Numbered from the stretch's first letter, positions 8,456-17,613 are shown. The stretch is 64,000 nt of DNA from Streptomyces sp. 846.5 (GCF_004365705.1 NZ_SOBN01000001.1:4822001-4886000), one strand, 5' to 3'. A program made the numbers and translations. Notes: generated from the sequence alone by a model not told the origin.

Positions 8456-8865
8456 GTGGAAATCGTCAAGCGTCCCCCGACCGTGAAGCTGCCGGAACAG
8501 TGGTTCACCGGTGATGCCTGGGCCGACGTCGTCTACCGCGGCGAGGAGCCCTCCCGGGCGCGCGCCACCATGGTGCGGTCGCCCCCGGTGCCCGCACCGC
8601 CTGGCACTCTCACGGGATGGGTCAGGCGCTCTACATCGTGGAGGGCATCGCCTTGGTCCAGTCCCGCGGTGGTGACCTCATCGAGGCCGCTCCGGGCGAT
8701 GTGATCCGGACTCCTCCCGGCGAGGAGCACTGGCATGGCGCCGCACCTGACAGCTTCATGATCCACCTCGCGCTGCGGGAGACGGACGACGCCACCTGGC
8801 TCGACCACGTCACCGACGCCGAGTACACCAACCCGCGTGTGAGCGCCCGGAGTTTTGGCCGCTGA
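8456..8865 (+). pseudogene. Cupin-domain protein, frameshifted
   Basis: The first frame reads MEIVKRPPTVKLPEQWFTGD and runs to about ARATMVR. The second frame resumes with MGQALYIVEGIALVQSRGGD, VIRTPPGEEHWHGAAP and SFMIHLAL. Adding one T near 8579 would give VRFAPGARTAWHSHGMGQ, which restores the first cupin metal motif (HSH). A single base is therefore missing, and the metal-binding histidines are out of frame. The copy is otherwise full length (about 136 residues), so this is a recent mutation or a sequencing error. Confidence 0.8.
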
Positions 8866-8893
8866 ACACCCGACTCACCCCCGAGGAACCATC

Positions 8894-9910
8894 ATGCTGG
8901 GAGCAGTCCTTCACGCCGCCGGCGACGTCCGCATCGAGAACCGCCCGGACCCGAAGATCACCCACCCGACCGACGCCGTGATCCGGACCGTCGCCACCTG
9001 CGTGTGCGGGTCTGACCTGTGGAGCTACCGGGGCATCAACCCGGTCACCGAGCCGCAGGCGGTCGGCCACGAGTACGTCGGCATCGTCGAAGAGGTCGGT
9101 GCCGACGTCAGCGCGGTCAAGCCTGGCCAGTTCGTCATCGGCTCGTTCCTCGCCTCCGACAACACCTGTGTCAACTGCCGCAACGGCTACCAGACCTCCT
9201 GTCTCAACCGGGAGTTCTTCGGCGCCTGCCAGGCCGACTACATCCGCATCCCGCTCGCGGACGGAACCCTGGTCGCCACCCCCGAACAGCCGTCCGCCGA
9301 ACTGATCCCGAGCCTGCTGGCCCTCTCCGACGTCATGGGCACCGGCTGGTACGCCGCCAGGGCCGCTGAGGTCAAGCCCGGCTCCACCGCCGTGGTCGTC
9401 GGCGACGGCGCGGTGGGCCTGTCCGCAGTCATCGCCGCCAAGGAGCTCGGTGCGGAGCGCATCATCGCGATGAGCCGGCACGCCTCCCGGCAGAAGCTGG
9501 CCCTGGAGTTCGGCGCCACAGACATCGTCGACGCGCGAGGCGACGAGGGCGTGGCCCGAATCAAGGAGTTGACCGGCGGTGTCGGCGCCGACTCCGTCCT
9601 GGAGTGCGTCGGCACCAACGAGTCGATGCTGCAGGCGCTGCGCTCCACACGCCCCGGAGGCAACGTCGGCTTCGTCGGGATGCCGCACGACGTCGTCGTC
9701 CCGGCCGAGGAGCTGTTCTACTCCCACGTCGCCCTGCGCGGCGGACCCGCCCCGGTCCGGAGCTACCTGCCTGACCTGATCCAGCGCGTCTTCGAGGGCC
9801 GCATCGATCCAGGCAAGGTCTTCGACCTCACCCTGCCGCTCGACCAGGTCGCCGACGCCTACAAGGCCATGGACGAGCGCCGCGCCATCAAGGCGCTGCT
9901 CCGGCCCTGA
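8894..9910 (+). CDS. Zinc-dependent alcohol dehydrogenase (MDR family)
   Basis: A 338-residue enzyme. The catalytic zinc site is TCVCGSDLWSYRG with Cys near residue 37 and GHEYVG with its His-Glu pair. The structural zinc cysteines are CVNCRNGYQTSC and CL; the fourth is less regular. The Rossmann motif is VVGDGAVGLSAVIAAKELGA near residue 170. It oxidises alcohols or reduces aldehydes with NAD(P) in the cytosol. The ATG at 8894 has GAGG ahead of it. It is the last gene of the AhpD-like / cupin / ADH run. Confidence 0.87.
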   Translation: MLGAVLHAAGDVRIENRPDPKITHPTDAVIRTVATCVCGSDLWSYRGINPVTEPQAVGHEYVGIVEEVGADVSAVKPGQFVIGSFLASDNTCVNCRNGYQTSCLNREFFGACQADYIRIPLADGTLVATPEQPSAELIPSLLALSDVMGTGWYAARAAEVKPGSTAVVVGDGAVGLSAVIAAKELGAERIIAMSRHASRQKLALEFGATDIVDARGDEGVARIKELTGGVGADSVLECVGTNESMLQALRSTRPGGNVGFVGMPHDVVVPAEELFYSHVALRGGPAPVRSYLPDLIQRVFEGRIDPGKVFDLTLPLDQVADAYKAMDERRAIKALLRP

Positions 9911-10186
9911 CCATCCTCCCGATCGATGATCCGGGCCCTGGACCGTCGCCCCCCGGCAGCGGTGGCGGCGCCACAGCGACCGTGCCCGCGTCGTCAGCGG
10001 CCTGTGCGGGTTCTGTGGCGCCGTGTTGACGGGCTGTGGCCGATGATCTTCAATCCGGTCTCGGCAAGGCCCAGCCTCGGCCCTGTGGTCGGCCGGAGGC
10101 TGGTCCGCCGGGGGAGGACCGCTCCTCCTCGACCGGCGCTCCTGAAGCCGCACAGCCGAGGCCGTCGGCCTGCCCTGAGGGGCCGG

Positions 10187-11773
10187 TCACTCCGCCGCGG
10201 TGCCACCGTTCAGGCGGACCTGCTCGGCGTCGAGGGTGGCCTGCAGGCGGCGCAGCACGGTGTCGTCGATGCGGCGTTCGTTGCGCAGCCGGACGACGGT
10301 GGCACGCCTATGGGCGATGAGGGCCAAGCCCAGAGTGACGTAGTGCTCGCGGTCGCGCAGGGCCGGGGCGTCGGCGGCACCCGCGCAGGTGGCGCGGGCG
10401 GTGGCCAGGTGGACCTCGTACTCCTGGCGCAGCCATTCCGCGACCTGGGGTTCGGTGTCCAGTTCGGTGGCGAGCCCGGGGAGCGCGGTGAGGGCTTCGG
10501 ACAGCACAGTGGTGGCGGCGAGGTTCTGCTCCCGCTCGACCGAGGTGTCCGGCGGGAGCTTGGCCCAGCGGACCGCCACGGGCAGCAGCAGCCCCTGGCC
10601 CACCAGGGTCACCAGGATGACGCCGGCCGTGACGAAGATGATGAAGCTGCGGTTGGGGAACGACACACCGGAGGCGAGGGTCTGCGGGACCGAGAGCGCC
10701 ACCGCGAGGGAGACCGCGCCGCGGAAACCGGCCAGGCCGCTGAGGACCCGGGTGCGGTGGTTGACCCGCAACGCGCGCTGCTGGGGGCGGCGGTCGAGGA
10801 GCCGGATCACGTACACGGAACCGAACAGGAACGCGAAGCGCGTGGCGACGAGCACGGCGCAGACGACCGCGACGGTGGCGGTGGCGCGGGCGAGGTCGGC
10901 GTGGCCGAGGTGGCGCACGGCGTACTGCAGCTCCACGCCGACCAGGACGAAGAGCGATCCGTTGATGATGAAGGTGATCAGGGGCCAGAACGCGAGCGCC
11001 TGCGTGCGGTGTTCGGCGCGGATGAGGGTCGGCGCGACCTGGGCCATGATCAGGCCGCTGACGACCACGGCGATGACGCCGGAGGCGTCGATCAGTTCGG
11101 CGAGCAGGTAGGCGGTGAACGGCGCCAGGATCATGACGAGGTTGCCGAGCAGCGCGTCGTCCAGGCGGCGGCGCAGGTTCATGTTCACCCAGGCGACCGC
11201 CACGCCGACCACGGCCCCGCCGCCGTAGGCGAGCAGGAAGAGGCCGGCGACGTGCGGCAGGCTCAGGTGCTCCTCACCGACGGTGATGCCGACCGCGAGG
11301 CCGTAGACGACCAGCGCGGTGCCGTCGTTGACCAGGCTCTCGGCCTGCAGGATGGTGACCTGACGGCGTGGCAGCATCCGGGCCAGCACGCCGACAGTGG
11401 TCGCGTCGGTGGGCGCCACCGCCGCGCCGAGCACCCAGGCCGGCCCCCACGGCAGTCCGAGGGCGTGCCCGGCCGCAGCGACGGCCCAGGCCGTCAGGAT
11501 CACCAGCACCGTGCTGAGCAGCACGATGCCGCGCAGGTTGCTGCGGATCTCGCGCAGCGAGGTCGACAGGCTCTCCCAGTACAGCAGCACCGGCAGGAAC
11601 AGCAGCAGCACCACCTCCGGCGGCAGCTGGGCCTGCCGCACCTGCGGAATGAACCCCAGCACCGCGCCCGTCAGCAGCAGCACCACCGGCGCAGCGACGC
11701 CCAGGCGCTGCGCCAGGACGTTGCCCACCAGGACGGCGATGCCCAGCACCACGACGAGTTCAAGACCGAGCAA
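10187..11773 (-). CDS. Na+/H+ antiporter, CPA1 family
   Basis: A 528-residue integral membrane protein with about twelve hydrophobic segments and a cytosolic C-terminal tail. The family signature VAPTDATTVGVLARML, the following ESLVNDGTALVVYGLAVG segment and GFRGAVSLAVALSVP are present, matching NhaP/CPA1 exchangers. The likely start is TTG at 11773, with GGAG seven bases upstream and the first membrane helix directly after. The longer frame to 11878 has no Shine-Dalgarno sequence. It exchanges Na+ for H+ for pH and salt balance. It stands alone. The spacer 9911-10186 holds no gene I can support. Confidence 0.87.
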   Translation of the reverse strand: MLGLELVVVLGIAVLVGNVLAQRLGVAAPVVLLLTGAVLGFIPQVRQAQLPPEVVLLLFLPVLLYWESLSTSLREIRSNLRGIVLLSTVLVILTAWAVAAAGHALGLPWGPAWVLGAAVAPTDATTVGVLARMLPRRQVTILQAESLVNDGTALVVYGLAVGITVGEEHLSLPHVAGLFLLAYGGGAVVGVAVAWVNMNLRRRLDDALLGNLVMILAPFTAYLLAELIDASGVIAVVVSGLIMAQVAPTLIRAEHRTQALAFWPLITFIINGSLFVLVGVELQYAVRHLGHADLARATATVAVVCAVLVATRFAFLFGSVYVIRLLDRRPQQRALRVNHRTRVLSGLAGFRGAVSLAVALSVPQTLASGVSFPNRSFIIFVTAGVILVTLVGQGLLLPVAVRWAKLPPDTSVEREQNLAATTVLSEALTALPGLATELDTEPQVAEWLRQEYEVHLATARATCAGAADAPALRDREHYVTLGLALIAHRRATVVRLRNERRIDDTVLRRLQATLDAEQVRLNGGTAAE

Positions 11774-12047
11774 GGGGTTTCTCCAGGAGAGACGGGCCAG
11801 GGCGGGCAGGGGTGTGTGCCGGTACCAGTCATGATCACCTCGACCGGCCGTGTGCGCCGGTCGAGGCCGTGCCGGCATCGACCGGAGCGCCGCGCAGGGT
11901 GGCCTGGGCGATGCGCCACTTCTCGCGCAGGGCGGGTCATGGTCCGGGCCGAGACGGCTGCTTCGTCGGGGCCGCGATTCGCCATCGGCTCAGCGGCCCG
12001 CGCTCCCAGGGAACAACATGATCCACCGGTGGGCAAGGCGTCAGCCT

Positions 12048-12066
12048 GGGAGGAAATCCTCCCTCC
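12048..12066. promoter_or_regulatory. Candidate MmyB operator
   Basis: GGGAGGAAATCCTCCCTCC is one of the cleanest copies of the palindrome family. It lies 168 bp before the amidohydrolase start at 12234. The rest of 11790-12230 is without genes, and an AT-rich stretch around 12100-12150 is a plausible leader. Confidence 0.5.
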
Positions 12067-12233
12067 CTGCTGGCGCGCCGACGCCCTGGCCCGGTGTTAG
12101 CGTCATTGGCGAAAATGCCTGACGAACACATTTTCATTCTTTCCTTCCGCACCTCGGCAGGAGAGGTGGGCGCTGCTGTGACGGCCTTTGGACGGCCCCG
12201 CGCGGCGCCTCGATCTACGAAGGGACCGCCGTT

Positions 12234-13205
12234 ATGCCCCCAGCACCCCCCGTCGGCACCGGTCTCGTCGACGTGCACGCGCACTTCGTCACGGACGACT
12301 ACGTGGCTGCCGCGACCGCCGCAGGCCACGCCCACCCGGACGGACTGCCGTACTGGCCCGCCTGGAGCCCGCAGGAGCAGCTGCACCTGATGGACGAGCA
12401 GGGCATCACCACCGCGATGCTCTCGATGTCCTCGCCCGGCACCCACTTCGGCGACGACACCGCGGCCCGCAAGCTGACCAGGCAGGTCAACGAGTACGGA
12501 GCCGACCTGGCCCGCGAACACCCACGCCGGTTCGGGCAGTTCGCATCACTGCCGCTGCCCGACGTGGACGGAGCGCTCGCCGAACTCGCCTACGCGCTGG
12601 ACGAGCTGAAGGCCGACGGGGTCGCCCTCATGACGAACGCGGCCGGCCGCTACCTCGGCGACCCGGCCTTCGACCCGGTGTGGGCCGAGCTGGACCGGCG
12701 CCGGGCCGTCGTCTTCGTCCACCCCACCTCACCGCCCGACCCCGGGCCGGTCTCGCTGGGCAAGCCCCGGGCGATGCTGGAGTTCCTCTTCGACTCCGCC
12801 CGCACTGCGGCCGATCTGGTCTTCGCCGGGACACTGACCCGGTACCCGGACATCCAGTGGGTCTTCACGCACGGCGGCGGCGTGCTCCCGCTGATGGCCG
12901 ACCGCATGGAGCTGTTCCGCAGCGCGTTCCTGGGCGGCTCCGCCGACGACCCCACCGTGCAGGAACTAGCCGGCCGGCTCTGGTACGACATCGCCGGTAC
13001 CCCGTTCCCGCATCAAGTACCGGCACTGGCAGCCGCGTTCGGCACCGCACGGATCCTGTACGGCAGCGACTACTGCTGGACTCCCGCACCCGGTGTGGCC
13101 CGCCAGATCGCCGCGGTGGACGCTGCTCCGACACCGCCCGGCAGCACGGACTGGCGCACTCTCACCACCGGGAACGCGCACCGTCTGCTGCCCCGCCTGG
13201 CCTGA
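12234..13205 (+). CDS. Amidohydrolase 2 family metal-dependent hydrolase/decarboxylase
   Basis: A 323-residue TIM-barrel protein of the ACMSD / gamma-resorcylate decarboxylase superfamily. Metal ligands are visible as VDVHAHF near residue 12, VFVHPTSP near residue 160, a FTHGGG segment, and the Asp of LYGSDYCWTP near residue 280. It could decarboxylate an aromatic acid or hydrolyse a lactone; the substrate is not evident. GAAGGGA precedes the ATG. It is a single gene with a GGGAGGAAATCCTCCC box upstream. A second member of this family lies in the catabolic operon at 43980. Confidence 0.83.
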   Translation: MPPAPPVGTGLVDVHAHFVTDDYVAAATAAGHAHPDGLPYWPAWSPQEQLHLMDEQGITTAMLSMSSPGTHFGDDTAARKLTRQVNEYGADLAREHPRRFGQFASLPLPDVDGALAELAYALDELKADGVALMTNAAGRYLGDPAFDPVWAELDRRRAVVFVHPTSPPDPGPVSLGKPRAMLEFLFDSARTAADLVFAGTLTRYPDIQWVFTHGGGVLPLMADRMELFRSAFLGGSADDPTVQELAGRLWYDIAGTPFPHQVPALAAAFGTARILYGSDYCWTPAPGVARQIAAVDAAPTPPGSTDWRTLTTGNAHRLLPRLA

Positions 13206-13283
13206 GCCGCTGCGCAACCGCCTGATGCTCAACCTGGCCTACGGCGCCGCCCTGCACCGCACCGAGCTGTGCGACCTGCGTCT
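13205..13283 (+). pseudogene. Tyrosine recombinase, short internal remnant
   Basis: The frame reads PLRNRLMLNLAYGAALHRTE and then LCDLRLK. It resembles the box around the first catalytic Arg of phage-type integrases (LAYDAALRREELCSLR). In this copy the Arg before the Glu is retained as HRTEL. Only about 27 residues are recognisable before the frame loses similarity. It sits between the amidohydrolase stop and the LuxR gene and suggests an old integrative element. Confidence 0.45.
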
Positions 13284-13337
13284 GAAAACTGAACAGCCCC
13301 TGACCGGTGGGGAGTTGCCGCTGACGTACCCGGCCTG

Positions 13338-14627
13338 CTACACCGCACCCCACTCATGAGCGAGTGCGGCGGCCTCACCACGGGAGGTGACGCCCAGCTT
13401 GTCGAAGATCTTCCCCACGTGGAACTTCACCGTCGACTCGCTGATGTGCAACTCTTGGGCGATGTCCCGGTTGCGCCGCCCGCGGGCCAGCTGTCCCAGC
13501 ACCTCCAACTCCCGTGCACCGAGCCCGGTCAGCGGGCCCTGGCGCGGTGTGTCGGGCGGATTGAGGGGTACCTCGACCGTCACTGTCGTGCCCCACTCCG
13601 GCACGGCATCCAGCTCGAACCTCCCGCCGAGGGGCGTCAGCCGCTCGCCGACCCTGTGAGCGTCGAGAGAATTCCGGGACAGCGTCCCGGGCCCGTCATC
13701 CCGTACGGTGGCCCGCAGGGCGGCCGCGCCCACCTTCCAGCCGACGTGGATCCGGCTCACCCGACGACCGTCCGGCCCGTGCCCCTGGTCCTCCAACGAG
13801 GCCTGAACGACGGCCCGGACCACCGCGGCTGCCGCGTTGACGACATCGCAGGGCAGCAACCGGTCCGCGCCCTCCTCCGCGCCGGGGGTGCCGAGATCCA
13901 GCCGTACGCCACGGGCGCGCAGGATCAGCCGCAGCGAGTCGGCGAGCCGCAGGAACGCGTCCCCGGCCCGCTCCTCCACCAAAGCCTGGTCGAGTTCCGC
14001 CTGCGAGCGGAGTTCGGCCAGGGCGGAGACGGCGAGGTCGACGGCGCGCATCCGGGCGTTGCTGTTGCCCAGGCCACGGTCCCGCAGAACGCTGAGCATG
14101 GCGCTCAGCGCGGCTCCGTATGCGGCACCGAGTTCGGTGAGGGCCATGGCCCGTGCGGCTGCCGCGGCCCTGGACACGGCCAGCGTTCCGGGGACGGCCT
14201 CCGCTCGCAGGCCCTCCCGGTGCGCGGTTTGCGCGTCCCACAGCGACTGGGCGGGCGCCAGGTGCTCCTCCGGTACGGGAGTGTCCTCGGTCCGCAGGAG
14301 AACCAGCAGGGCGGCGGGCTCGGTGATGTCGCTGGCCAGGGCCAGCACCGGCACGTCGGTGCCCGCCATCCGCGCCCGGCCCTGCCAGTTCCTTCCGCCG
14401 GACATCAGGGGCCGTAGCGCGGCCACCTCGGCGGTGGTGACGGCTGAACCAGGCCGCCCTGGGGATTCCCCGTAGACCTGGAACGGCGCGTACGCGCAGT
14501 TGGGCGAGAGGTCGGCCAGCGAGTGGTGGGGAATCACCCCGGCCAGGGCGGCGGAAAGCCGCGTCAGCGCCTCGGCCAGCGGCGCCCGGATCACATCGAC
14601 AGTGGTCATCGGGTCCATGGCGACCAT
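13338..14627 (-). CDS. LuxR-type regulator with histidine-kinase-like ATPase domain (copy 1)
   Basis: About 429 residues. The N-terminal 190 residues are a sensor-like region. Residues 260-355 resemble the GHKL ATPase domain, with an N-box-like NAAAAVVRAVVQAS, VRDDGPG and GTTVTVEVPL. The last 60 residues are a LuxR helix-turn-helix (LGARELEVLGQLARGRRNRD, ISESTVKFHVGKIFDKLGV). No phospho-acceptor His or receiver domain is seen, so this looks like a one-component fusion. Starts at 14627 or 14618 are both possible. It is divergent from an MDR gene, with a spaced inverted repeat between them. The whole pair is duplicated at 47.9-50.3 kb. Confidence 0.82.
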   Translation of the reverse strand: MVAMDPMTTVDVIRAPLAEALTRLSAALAGVIPHHSLADLSPNCAYAPFQVYGESPGRPGSAVTTAEVAALRPLMSGGRNWQGRARMAGTDVPVLALASDITEPAALLVLLRTEDTPVPEEHLAPAQSLWDAQTAHREGLRAEAVPGTLAVSRAAAAARAMALTELGAAYGAALSAMLSVLRDRGLGNSNARMRAVDLAVSALAELRSQAELDQALVEERAGDAFLRLADSLRLILRARGVRLDLGTPGAEEGADRLLPCDVVNAAAAVVRAVVQASLEDQGHGPDGRRVSRIHVGWKVGAAALRATVRDDGPGTLSRNSLDAHRVGERLTPLGGRFELDAVPEWGTTVTVEVPLNPPDTPRQGPLTGLGARELEVLGQLARGRRNRDIAQELHISESTVKFHVGKIFDKLGVTSRGEAAALAHEWGAV

Positions 14628-14652
14628 CGTAATCAGCCCCCTCCTCACTCAG

Positions 14653-14692
14653 GCTGTCCTTTGGTCCAGCCAGAACCGTGCGAAAGGACAGC
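14653..14692. promoter_or_regulatory. Spaced inverted repeat in LuxR/MDR spacer, copy 1
   Basis: GCTGTCCTTT at 14653-14662 and AAAGGACAGC at 14683-14692 are perfect complements separated by 20 bp. The same arms with the same spacing occur in the paralogous spacer at 49208-49247, while the 20-bp interior differs. It is therefore a conserved binding site, most likely for the LuxR-type regulators. Confidence 0.7.
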
Positions 14693-14781
14693 ACGAGCGG
14701 GGCAGCCCCTGCCGAGGATGGAGGCGTTGTCCGCGAACCGCCTCTCAAGGCGGCGTATGCATGTGACGGGAAGTGACAGAG

Positions 14782-15690
14782 ATGAAGGCGATCGTCTACG
14801 AGGAGTTCGGCGGCCCCGAGGTCCTGCGGCTCGCGGAAGTCGAGGAGCCGCACGCCGGCCCCGGACAGGTGCGGCTGAAGGTCATGGCCGTGGGCGTCAA
14901 CCCCATCGACTACGCAACCCGCCGCGGCTGGATGCAGCAGATGTTCCCCGTGGCCTTCCCCGTCACCCCGGGAATGGAGGCGGCCGGCATTGTCGACGAG
15001 GTCGGCGAGGCAGTCACCGGCGTCTCGGTGGGCGACCAGGTACTGAGCTCCAACGTGGTCGGCCCCTACGCCCAGTACGCCCTCGCCACAGATGTCGCGC
15101 ACAAACCGGCCGGCCTCGGCTGGGAGACCGCCGCCGCGCTGCCGGTGGCCGTCGAGACCTCGGACCGCGTGCTGGACCTCCTCAAGGTGAATCGCGGCGA
15201 GACGCTGCTGGTGCACGGAGCCGCCGGCGTCGCTGGCTCCGTCGGCGCCCAGTTCGCCGTGGCCCGCGGCGCCACCGTCATCGGCACGGCATCCGAGGCC
15301 AACCACGACTACCTGCGTTCGCTCGGCGTCACGCCACTCGTGTACGGCGAGGGCCTCGCCGACCGGGTGCGCGCCGCTGCCCCGCAGGGCATCGACGCCG
15401 TGTTCGACGCCGCCGGGAAGGGCGCCCTCAAAGCCTCCATCGAACTGCGCGGCGGCACCACCGACCGCATCGTCACCATTGCCGACCTCGGGGCCTCCGA
15501 CCTGGGCGTGGCCTTCTCCGCCGCCGGCCACCGTCAGTTCGGGTCGGCACTGGCCGAATACGCCCGCCTCGTCGCCGACGGCCGACTGCGTGTCCGTATC
15601 GACCGGAGCTTCCCGCTCGCCGACGCCGCCAAGGCCCAGGAACTGAGCGAAACAGGCCACGCGCGCGGAAAGATCGTCCTCCGTCCGTAG
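14782..15690 (+). CDS. NADP-dependent zinc-free MDR oxidoreductase (LuxR-linked, copy 1)
   Basis: 302 residues, beginning MKAIVYEEFGGPEVLRLAEV. The cofactor loop is HGAAGVAGSVGAQFAVARGA near residue 145, and the end is GKIVLRP. It lacks zinc cysteines and belongs to the quinone oxidoreductase-like MDR group. Alternative starts at 14773 (GTG) exist; the ATG at 14782 aligns with the paralogue at 49341. The two paralogues share long identical stretches such as TSDRVLD, ANHDYLRSLG and RVRAAAPQGIDAVFDA. It is transcribed divergently from the LuxR-type regulator and is probably its target. Confidence 0.87.
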   Translation: MKAIVYEEFGGPEVLRLAEVEEPHAGPGQVRLKVMAVGVNPIDYATRRGWMQQMFPVAFPVTPGMEAAGIVDEVGEAVTGVSVGDQVLSSNVVGPYAQYALATDVAHKPAGLGWETAAALPVAVETSDRVLDLLKVNRGETLLVHGAAGVAGSVGAQFAVARGATVIGTASEANHDYLRSLGVTPLVYGEGLADRVRAAAPQGIDAVFDAAGKGALKASIELRGGTTDRIVTIADLGASDLGVAFSAAGHRQFGSALAEYARLVADGRLRVRIDRSFPLADAAKAQELSETGHARGKIVLRP

Positions 15691-15807
15691 CCGGTCCCTC
15701 GCTCGTCATCAGCCGCGCTCAACCAGTGTGTCCTGTGACCGAGCATCATCTGCAATTCGGCAGTTGTTCCGCAATTTCGCCGTACTCACGTGGACGGAGT
15801 AGTTCTC

Positions 15808-16710
15808 ATGCGCTTGGGTTTCAGTCTTCCCACGCTCGGGTCGAAAGCCAATGAGGTGAAGGGCATCGCCAGGTTCTCCGCGGACGTGGAGAAACTCGGC
15901 GCGACCAGCCTCTGGGTCACTGACCGGCTGCTGTCGCCGGTGGACCCCAGCGTCGGCTACTACCCCGATTCCACATTCCTTCCGGCCGAGTTCAGCGTGG
16001 CAGCCGACCCGTTGACGGCTCTGGCGATCGCTGCGGCGGTCACCAGCGAGGCCCGGCTGGGCACCCACGTCATGTCCGCGCCGTGGCATTCGCCCGCGTT
16101 GCTGGCTCGCACGCTGGCCAGCATCGACGTGGCCAGTGGTGGCCGACTCACCGCTGGGTTCGGGACCAGTAACTTTCCTGAGGAGTACCAGGCCGCAGGA
16201 GTGCCGTTCGAAAAGCGGGGCGCCCGGCTGGACGAAATGCTGGACGTACTGGAGTCATGGTGGACGGCTGACCCCGTGGCCCACCAGGGCCCGCTCTTCA
16301 CCATCCCGGCAAGCTACGTCCAGCACAAACCAGTGCAACGGCCGCGCCCCCCGATCTATCTCGGCGGGTTCGGGCCACGGGCGCTGCGCCGGGTCGGTCA
16401 GCGGGCCGACGGCTGGATGCCCTACTGGTTGGTGCCGGAAATGATGCCGGCCAGCCAGCTGACCGAGGGGTGGGCGACCGTTCGGCACACGGCTGAGGAG
16501 GCCGGCCGCGACCCGGAACAGCTCGGGTTGGTGCTCCGTATCAACGTGAGTGCCGGCACCATGGTGGAAGCGGTCGCCGAGGGGCTGAAGAAGATCACTG
16601 CGGTACTGCCGGCAGACGAGACACTGATTGATTTCACCTACATGGCCACCTCCGTCGGTCAAGCCATCGACCTGGCCGGCCAGATACTGGAGCACGTGGC
16701 GGCCGGCTGA
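15808..16710 (+). CDS. LLM-class (luciferase-like) flavin-dependent oxidoreductase
   Basis: A 300-residue TIM-barrel protein of the bacterial luciferase superfamily, F420-dependent type by its overall pattern. It has MRLGFSLPTLG at the start, LGATSLWVTDRLLSP, ASIDVASGGRLTAGFGTSNF near residue 110, and PPIYLGGFGPRALRRVGQRA near residue 185. It probably reduces or oxidises a small organic substrate with F420 or FMN. Start 15808 has GGAG eight bases upstream; an upstream GTG at 15790 is less likely. A GC-rich hairpin follows the stop. Confidence 0.85.
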   Translation: MRLGFSLPTLGSKANEVKGIARFSADVEKLGATSLWVTDRLLSPVDPSVGYYPDSTFLPAEFSVAADPLTALAIAAAVTSEARLGTHVMSAPWHSPALLARTLASIDVASGGRLTAGFGTSNFPEEYQAAGVPFEKRGARLDEMLDVLESWWTADPVAHQGPLFTIPASYVQHKPVQRPRPPIYLGGFGPRALRRVGQRADGWMPYWLVPEMMPASQLTEGWATVRHTAEEAGRDPEQLGLVLRINVSAGTMVEAVAEGLKKITAVLPADETLIDFTYMATSVGQAIDLAGQILEHVAAG

Positions 16711-16723
16711 CGGCGCGCCACCT

Positions 16724-16741
16724 GCCCGCCTCCGGGCGGGC
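16724..16741 (+). terminator. Hairpin after the LLM gene
   Basis: GCCCGCC and GGCGGGC form a perfect 7-bp stem around a TCCG loop, 13 bp after the stop codon at 16710. No T-run follows, as is usual in high-GC actinomycetes. It may serve both convergent units. Confidence 0.5.
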
Positions 16742-16787
16742 AACCCCGCCGGTGCCCGACGGGCGCCGCCGTACCGGGGCCCGCCCC

Positions 16788-16940
16788 GGCTCTTTGCTGA
16801 TGAGGGCCGCGCCCGGCTGGATGCTGGCCGCTTTGACCCGGACCAGGGACTGCCCGGGGGCGGGGCACCGGCTGCTCGACCTCCAGCAGGTGCAGAACCT
16901 CGACGCCGCCGTACTGCTGGAATCCGACTGCCCGCGGCAA
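16788..16940 (-). pseudogene. MDR oxidoreductase, N-terminal remnant with frameshift
   Basis: From a possible TTG start the frame reads LPRAVGFQQYGGVEVLHLLE and VEQPVP. It aligns with the start of the intact MDR enzyme at 45004 (MPRAVRFAQYGGVDVLDVVE). In a C-rich stretch the frame changes, and the second frame continues PGQSLVRVKAASIQPGAALI. The rest of the enzyme is missing. It lies just after the broken SnoaL gene in the same direction, so both may be the remains of one operon. Confidence 0.65.
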
Positions 16941-16957
16941 GGTGCGCGGGCCCTTGG

Positions 16958-17346
16958 TCAGCCGGTGACGCCCTGCTGGGCGATGCGGCTGTCGGCGGCC
17001 TGCTCGATGCTGGCGAGCTTGCCGTCGCGGACGGTCCACAGGTGGATGAAGCGCACCGCCACGGCCTTGCCGGTCTTGCAGACGCCGTGGCAATGGCCGT
17101 AGACGAAGACGTGGTCCTCGGTGTCCGCGAAGTACCGCTCGCCCTCGGCGTACCAGGAGTCGACGACCTCAAGGAGCTCGCCGAAGAAGTTCCCATCCCG
17201 TCGAGGCCGTTGTAGACGCCCCCGAAGGGGCGGCCCGGGGTCACGTCCCAGACCAGGTCCGGGGCCATGACCTGCTGGGCCACGGCCAGGTCGCCCTTGG
17301 AGTCGTAGAACCGTCGGGCCAGGGCGATGTTCGGGGAGTCGGACAC
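16958..17346 (-). pseudogene. SnoaL-like protein, single-base frameshift
   Basis: From GTG 17346 (AAGGAG ahead of it) the frame reads VSDSPNIALARRFYDSKGDL and VMAPDLVWDVTPGRPFGGVY as far as NGLDGMG. It then continues in another frame as NFFGELLEVVDSWYAEGERY, HVFVYGHCHGVCKTG and IHLWTVRDGKLASIEQAADS. One missing base near 17195 would restore a 129-residue protein closely similar to the intact SnoaL protein at 4851-5243. It is either a recent loss or a sequencing error. Confidence 0.8.
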
Positions 17347-17497
17347 GGGTGTACTCCTTTGGGGGAGCTGGGTCGGTCGTCTGGCCGGCCTGCGGCGCGG
17401 GCGGTGGGCCGGATACGGGCAGCGCCGACCGGCGGTGCGCTGGTTTGCAGCGACGTCTCGACGCTGACGCGGACCGCTGCCCCGGGCGCTCTGGGAA

Positions 17498-17517
17498 GGG
17501 GGGAGGATTTTGTCCCC
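17498..17517. promoter_or_regulatory. Candidate MmyB operator
   Basis: GGGGGGAGGATTTTGTCCCC lies between the broken SnoaL gene (start 17346, minus) and the MFS gene (start 17614, plus), so it could serve either. It belongs to the same family as the boxes before both MmyB genes. Confidence 0.5.
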
Positions 17518-17613
17518 GATTGATGGCTTTCCGGGACGGGGGCTCATCGCGTTTCCTTGGTCTGCGAGCGCGCGAGGTCGGATACCCGCGCCTGGGCGGA
17601 AGGCGAGTTCCGG

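Noticed and set aside
9911-10186. Possible insertion-sequence trace between ADH and antiporter
   Set aside because: Some wording felt familiar, but I could not place it in any transposase frame, so it is not called.
13696-15660. Long 654-codon minus-strand frame
   Set aside because: It runs antisense to the MDR gene and out of frame with the LuxR gene, and its product is low-complexity Gly/Arg/Ala. It is a high-GC shadow.
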